Shown piece after piece: positions 60,280-64,000 of a stretch of 64,000 nt of DNA. The first letter of the stretch is position 1. Every line of letters starts with the position of its first letter. This stretch comes from an uncultured Bacteroidia bacterium (GTDB lineage: Bacteria > Bacteroidota > Bacteroidia > Bacteroidales > F082): contig CACXUM010000032.1 of the NCBI GenBank assembly GCA_902770835.1, forward strand, positions 16,277 to 80,276. Direction: 5' to 3'. Made by a program: the position numbers and the translations under genes. Below the pieces are notes generated by a model. The model worked only from the letters and a program-made list of their open reading frames with translations, did not search any database and had not been told where the DNA came from.

Positions 60280-62868
60280 ATGAAGAGATCCATTTTTACC
60301 CTGATTCTTGCCCTCGGTTTTAGCACCTTGTTCGGCCAACCCGACGGACTTCAACATGTCATCGTCATGATGGCCGACCGCTACGAGGATGCCCAACTTT
60401 CACAAAAAACCGCGCTGATGACCAAAGAGCAACGCCGCGATTTCGTCATCGCCGAAAGAAAAGCATTTTGCCAAGCATCGCAAGCCCAAGTGCTTGATTT
60501 TCTTGAAGGTTACAAAAGTGACAACTTGGTCAGCGATTTGAAAACCTTCTGGTCGTTCAACGGCTTCAGTTGCTCGGCCAATGCCGAAGTCATTGCGCAA
60601 CTCGCCCAGCGCAAGGACGTTGCCATGATTATCCCTGACGAAATGCGCCCGATGATTCCCCAAAACGAGAAAATTGGCCCTGCCACAAGAGACAATGCCT
60701 GGCATGTGGACAAAATCAACGCGCCTGCGGTTTGGAACTACGGCGGCACAGGCTACACGGGCAACGGCATCATCATCGGCCTCATCGACACGGGCGTCAA
60801 CTACAACCACATCGACATTGCCAACAGCATGTGGGACGGCGGCAGTGAGTTCCCGCACCACGGCTATGATGTTTTCTATCAAGACCTTGACCCCATGGAC
60901 GACCAAGGTCACGGCACACACACCGCTGGCATTTTGGCGGGTCAAGGCACGGCTGGCACCCAAACGGGTATCGCTCCGGGAGCCAAAATCATGTCCATCA
61001 AGGTTTTGGGCGAAGATGGAGAAGGCGAAGCCACCCACCTCATCCAAGGCGTTGAGTTTGCTTTGGAACACGGTGCCCACCTCCTCAGCATCTCGCTCAG
61101 CGATGTCGGGGCCGGTCCCTGCTACTACTACCGCGACGTTTTCGCCACCTGTTTGGATGCGGGCGTAGCGGCTGCCGTGGCTTGCGGCAACGAAGGCCAA
61201 ACGCAATACACCTACCCCATCCCCTTCAACATCAGTGCCCCGAGCAACTGTCCTCCGGCATGGCTCCACCCCGACCAAAGGAACCTCATCGAAGGCGGCC
61301 TGACCTCCGTCATCAGCGTGGGTGCCACCGACTCCAACGACGAGCATTGCGGCTTCTCCTCCGTCGGCCCAACGACTTGGGCTTCAGGCGCGAATGTCGG
61401 CAACTACAACGACTATCCTTACGAAAACGGCGATGTCAACCAGCCCGGCTTGATTCGTCCCGACATTTCGGCTCCAGGTGCCAACATCACCTCCTTGAAC
61501 TATCAGACCACCAACAACTACATTGAGATGGACGGCACTTCGATGGCTACGCCTTGCGTGGCTGGCGTGTTGGCCATGCTGCTTGAGGCCAATCCCGACT
61601 TGAGTCCCGCCGAATTGGACTCCATCATCGAGCTTACCTCCGTTAGGGTCGGCAACACCATGAAAACCAACCGCGTAGGCTCTGGCCGCATTGACGCCTT
61701 GGCCGCCATCAACGCCTTGTTTCATCATGGTCCCACCAACCTCACCGCCGACTTCGACGGCGAGCAAGTCATCCTCAACTGGACCGCCGCCCCCGAAGGC
61801 CTTTCCTACGACGTTTATCGTGACGGTATGCGCATCGCCAACAATCTGACGACGACCACCTATACCGACCACATCAACTATGCTGGTTCATACACCTATT
61901 ATATTATCGCCCATCTGGAAAACGACCTGACCTCGCTCCCCTCCAATTACCTCATCCTGACGAAAGCGGTCGAGATTGAGGCCGAAGTCATCAACAACAT
62001 GCGCGTTTCACTGACATGGAACCTGCCTGCGGGCGTTTACGACGGCTTCGAGTCGGGCGACTTCTACCAAAACATGTGGATTAATGACGCCACCAGTCCT
62101 TGGGTCATCACCACCACGCAACCCAACGAAGGCAGCTATTGTGCCAAGTCGACCAACACGGGCATGTTCACCAACAGCAAGATTTCATTGGCAGTCAACC
62201 TGCCTACATCGAGCGTTGTAAGTTACTATGCCCGAGTCAGTTGCTTCCCGCTCAACGGCTGTGGCTTCTTCATCGACAATGTGCAATATGGCGAAACCTT
62301 GAAGGACGAAGTGCCGTGGACGCGCTACACCGTGGCCATTGGTCCCGGCAACCATATCTTAGAATGGAAATATGCCAACCAACTCGCTGAAGGCGAATAC
62401 GATAACGCTTTCTACATCGACGACATCACCGTGGGAACGCCTTTCGAGGTCTATCGCGCCAACTGCGATGGTAGCAACAGCGTCCTGATTGCATCCAACG
62501 TGGCCCAGCCGAATTATGTCGATTACGGTTGGGATGCCCTGCCGATTGGCCAATACAAATACGGCATCAGCACCGATGGCGGAAACACCATTTCGTGGTC
62601 GGAGTGCTTGGAGAAGGATGTGCTGGGCGTGAATGAACTGGATGGATTGGAAGCCAATGTTTATCCCAATCCCGTTTCCGATGTGCTCTATGTGAAAAAC
62701 CTTCCTTCCGAAACGATGGAATACTCGGTTTTCAATGTTTTTGGCCAAAAGGTAATGGCAGGTTTCTCAAGTGGAACTATTTCCGTAGCTGGATTGGAAA
62801 AGGGGATTTATTTCTTGCAGGTCAAGGGAGAAAACTTCTGTGAAACGGCGAAGTTTGTTGTGAAATGA
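60280..62868 (+). CDS. Secreted subtilisin-like serine protease with T9SS sorting domain
   Basis: The 862-residue product has a signal peptide (residues 1-20, ending STLFGQ), an S8 catalytic domain with the triad Asp170 (GLIDTG), His211 (GHGTHTAG) and Ser421 (DGTSMATP), and a catalytic-oxyanion Asn around 304 (ACGNEG). A fibronectin-like region (about 485-570) is followed by a jelly-roll region (about 590-720). The end has a T9SS type A sorting domain (EANVYPNPVSDVLYV ... LEKGIYFLQVK). It should be secreted and anchored on the surface as a protease. Upstream start codons near 60211 would overlap the promoter box. Confidence 0.93.
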   Translation: MKRSIFTLILALGFSTLFGQPDGLQHVIVMMADRYEDAQLSQKTALMTKEQRRDFVIAERKAFCQASQAQVLDFLEGYKSDNLVSDLKTFWSFNGFSCSANAEVIAQLAQRKDVAMIIPDEMRPMIPQNEKIGPATRDNAWHVDKINAPAVWNYGGTGYTGNGIIIGLIDTGVNYNHIDIANSMWDGGSEFPHHGYDVFYQDLDPMDDQGHGTHTAGILAGQGTAGTQTGIAPGAKIMSIKVLGEDGEGEATHLIQGVEFALEHGAHLLSISLSDVGAGPCYYYRDVFATCLDAGVAAAVACGNEGQTQYTYPIPFNISAPSNCPPAWLHPDQRNLIEGGLTSVISVGATDSNDEHCGFSSVGPTTWASGANVGNYNDYPYENGDVNQPGLIRPDISAPGANITSLNYQTTNNYIEMDGTSMATPCVAGVLAMLLEANPDLSPAELDSIIELTSVRVGNTMKTNRVGSGRIDALAAINALFHHGPTNLTADFDGEQVILNWTAAPEGLSYDVYRDGMRIANNLTTTTYTDHINYAGSYTYYIIAHLENDLTSLPSNYLILTKAVEIEAEVINNMRVSLTWNLPAGVYDGFESGDFYQNMWINDATSPWVITTTQPNEGSYCAKSTNTGMFTNSKISLAVNLPTSSVVSYYARVSCFPLNGCGFFIDNVQYGETLKDEVPWTRYTVAIGPGNHILEWKYANQLAEGEYDNAFYIDDITVGTPFEVYRANCDGSNSVLIASNVAQPNYVDYGWDALPIGQYKYGISTDGGNTISWSECLEKDVLGVNELDGLEANVYPNPVSDVLYVKNLPSETMEYSVFNVFGQKVMAGFSSGTISVAGLEKGIYFLQVKGENFCETAKFVVK

Positions 62869-62874
62869 GCCATC

Positions 62875-63369
62875 ATGTCAGAACTGAAGGCGATATTATC
62901 GGGTAGGCTCAGTGGCAACGAAGTCAGAGCCTTGGCAGGAGCCTACTTCAAAGAGGATTTGTTTCAATTGCTTTTCGACCCTGACAAACGCACTTCCGAC
63001 AACGCAGCCTGGGTGCTGACCCATTTGCCCAAAACCGCCGATGCTTGGTTGGCTGAACGCCAAAACATCCTCATCGACGAGGCCATGCGCACCGCAAGCA
63101 CCACCAAACGCCGCCTGATCATGAACATCTTGGAACGGACATCCTTCGACCCCGACCACATCCGCACCGATTTTCTCGATTTCTGTTTCAACACGATTCT
63201 TTCCGATGAACCCGTCGGCGTGAAGAGTTTAGCCATCAAGTTAGCCTATATGCAGAGTGTACATTATCCCGAGCTGCTCGAAGAAATCAACGCCACCCTT
63301 CGGATGATGGAGCCAGAGGAACTTCCTGCGGCTTTGAAGCACCTACGAGGGAAGATGCTTGCAAAATAA
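62875..63369 (+). CDS. Helical protein of unknown function
   Basis: The 164-residue product is mostly alpha helical with a HEAT/ARM-like rhythm (TSDNAAWVLTHLPKTADAWL, RRLIMNILERTSFD, GVKSLAIKLAYMQSVHYPEL). No signal peptide or catalytic motif. It starts 6 bases after the subtilase stop, so the two may be co-transcribed. I do not recognise a family. Confidence 0.65.
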   Translation: MSELKAILSGRLSGNEVRALAGAYFKEDLFQLLFDPDKRTSDNAAWVLTHLPKTADAWLAERQNILIDEAMRTASTTKRRLIMNILERTSFDPDHIRTDFLDFCFNTILSDEPVGVKSLAIKLAYMQSVHYPELLEEINATLRMMEPEELPAALKHLRGKMLAK

Positions 63370-63439
63370 ACTAATGGATGGGAATATTGATGGGTTTGTG
63401 CGGTTTATTGGGAGGGTGATGGAATAAATACGTTTTGTT

Positions 63440-63467
63440 ATCGGCAAAAAAGTTTGAATTTGCCGAT
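63440..63467. promoter_or_regulatory. Palindromic operator of the Bro-N gene
   Basis: ATCGGCAAA and TTTGCCGAT form 9-base arms around a 10-base centre. The palindrome covers the -33 TTG (63454-63456), as expected for a repressor site. Confidence 0.6.
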
Positions 63468-63483
63468 GGTTTTTGTAAATTTG
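63454..63483 (+). promoter_or_regulatory. Promoter of the Bro-N gene
   Basis: TAAATTTG (63476-63483) with TTG at 63454-63456, 19 bases apart, matches the consensus. The ATG follows 25 bases later. Confidence 0.65.
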
Positions 63484-63508
63484 CATCGTTAAAACCAACA
63501 GGAACACC

Positions 63509-63949
63509 ATGAGCAATGAGTCTATAATTCAAGTGTTTGAGGGCATCAATGTCCGCATTGTCTGGAACGAAGAAGAACAGGAATACTATTTCTCGATAGC
63601 GGATATTGTGCAAGTTTTGACGGAAAGCACTGATGTCAAACAATACATCAAGCGTATGCGCGCCCGTGATCCCGAATTGAATTTGAGGTGGGGTACAATT
63701 TGTACCCCTACTCGAATGAAAGCTGTCGATGGAAAGTATTACAAAACTCAAGCGGCTAAATTGGAAGGTGTTTTTCGTGTCATACAATCCATCCCTTCCA
63801 AAAAGGCAGAGCCTTTGAAACAATGGCTTGCCGAGATAGGCAAGCAACGCATCGACCAGATGATTGATCCTGAGTTGACTTTCCAAATGGCCGTTGAGGA
63901 CTATAGATTCAACATGCAAAATTATAAAAAAGATTGGCAGGGTTGTTAA
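63509..63949 (+). CDS. Bro-N (phage antirepressor-like) domain protein, probably shortened
   Basis: The 146-residue product carries a Bro-N/DinD-like domain (IRIVWNEEEQEYYFSIADIVQVLTES in part: VWNEEEQEYYFSIADIV; YIKRMRARDPEL; KQWLAEIGKQRIDQMIDPEL). Typical relatives in gut Bacteroidales continue for a hundred or more residues with a second domain. Here the frame stops after AVEDYRFNMQNY, soon after the point where homology ends. It may be a truncated relic or a short family form. DinD-type proteins act in DNA damage response; Bro-N proteins act as antirepressors. Confidence 0.72.
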   Translation: MSNESIIQVFEGINVRIVWNEEEQEYYFSIADIVQVLTESTDVKQYIKRMRARDPELNLRWGTICTPTRMKAVDGKYYKTQAAKLEGVFRVIQSIPSKKAEPLKQWLAEIGKQRIDQMIDPELTFQMAVEDYRFNMQNYKKDWQGC

Positions 63950-64000
63950 AAGCAATCACTTTTCGCGGTCTGTAGTTTAACTTGTTTTGAATGACTAGTA

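Noticed and set aside
1-64000. CRISPR array or cas genes
   Set aside because: No regularly spaced repeats of CRISPR type and no Cas protein were found; tandem-looking repeats are short GTTGAG/GTTGAAT units without spacers.

Overview
The window comes from a member of the Bacteroidales (Bacteroidota), probably an uncultured gut or rumen lineage. Evidence: the gene order rplM-rpsI-rpsB-tsf, a GldA-type ABC ATPase, DUF4294 and DUF2851 proteins, an HU-SPOR protein, two secreted proteins ending in type IX secretion (T9SS) sorting domains, and many promoters carrying the Bacteroidota -7 box TAnnTTTG. No integrase, transposase of a classical IS, or CRISPR array was seen.

Layout. 0-2.3 kb: ribosomal protein operon and the start of tsf (minus). 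2.5-4.6 kb: orphan DUF4143 ATPase and gldA. 4.6-5.5 kb: gene-poor, a protein remnant and REP-like hairpins. 5.6-10.9 kb: giant T9SS cargo protein and metK. 10.9-13.4 kb: lipoprotein, def, ruvX and an Rpn-type nuclease (minus). 13.5-19.1 kb: tRNA-His, OppC-like permease, tRNA-Leu, tig-clpP-clpX, DUF4294. 19.2-24.2 kb: AAA/PD-(D/E)XK protein, then sugar transferase, lipoprotein and Gfo/Idh dehydrogenase. 24.27-25.2 kb: small structured RNA with its own promoter and terminator in front of an Abi_2/AbiF-type HEPN gene. 25.3-33.6 kb: pcm, HerA-like ATPase, ParDE-like module, trmB, HU-SPOR, kdsB, deoxynucleoside kinase, lptF/G, tgt. 33.8-38.1 kb: broken glycosyltransferase, lepB, outer membrane protein, HigBA. 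38.2-48.5 kb: ftsK, LolA-like, exbB-exbD-tonB, folC, BamA/TamA-like, RecD-like helicase. 48.6-51.9 kb: radical SAM protein, rny, 6S RNA, zapA and a ZapB-like coiled coil (minus). 52-54.9 kb: 5'-nucleotidase family lipoprotein and DUF2851. 54.9-60.2 kb: defence island with a strongly structured leader RNA candidate, type III restriction-modification (mod, res) and a DUF3791-DUF3990(ART)-small protein cassette. 60.3-64 kb: T9SS subtilase, a helical repeat-like protein and a Bro-N protein behind a palindromic operator.

How it fits together. Most of the window is housekeeping: translation, protein quality control, envelope biogenesis, cell division and DNA translocation. Small conflict or defence modules sit between these blocks: the Abi_2 gene with its RNA, ParDE, HigBA, type III R-M, the ART cassette, Bro-N and orphan ATPase-nucleases. 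The best candidate for an under-described system is the RNA plus Abi_2 unit at 24.27-25.24 kb. The second is the roughly 116-nt nested hairpin with a GUAA tetraloop ahead of the type III R-M genes. Several short dispersed repeats occur between genes and, in places, in frame inside genes.
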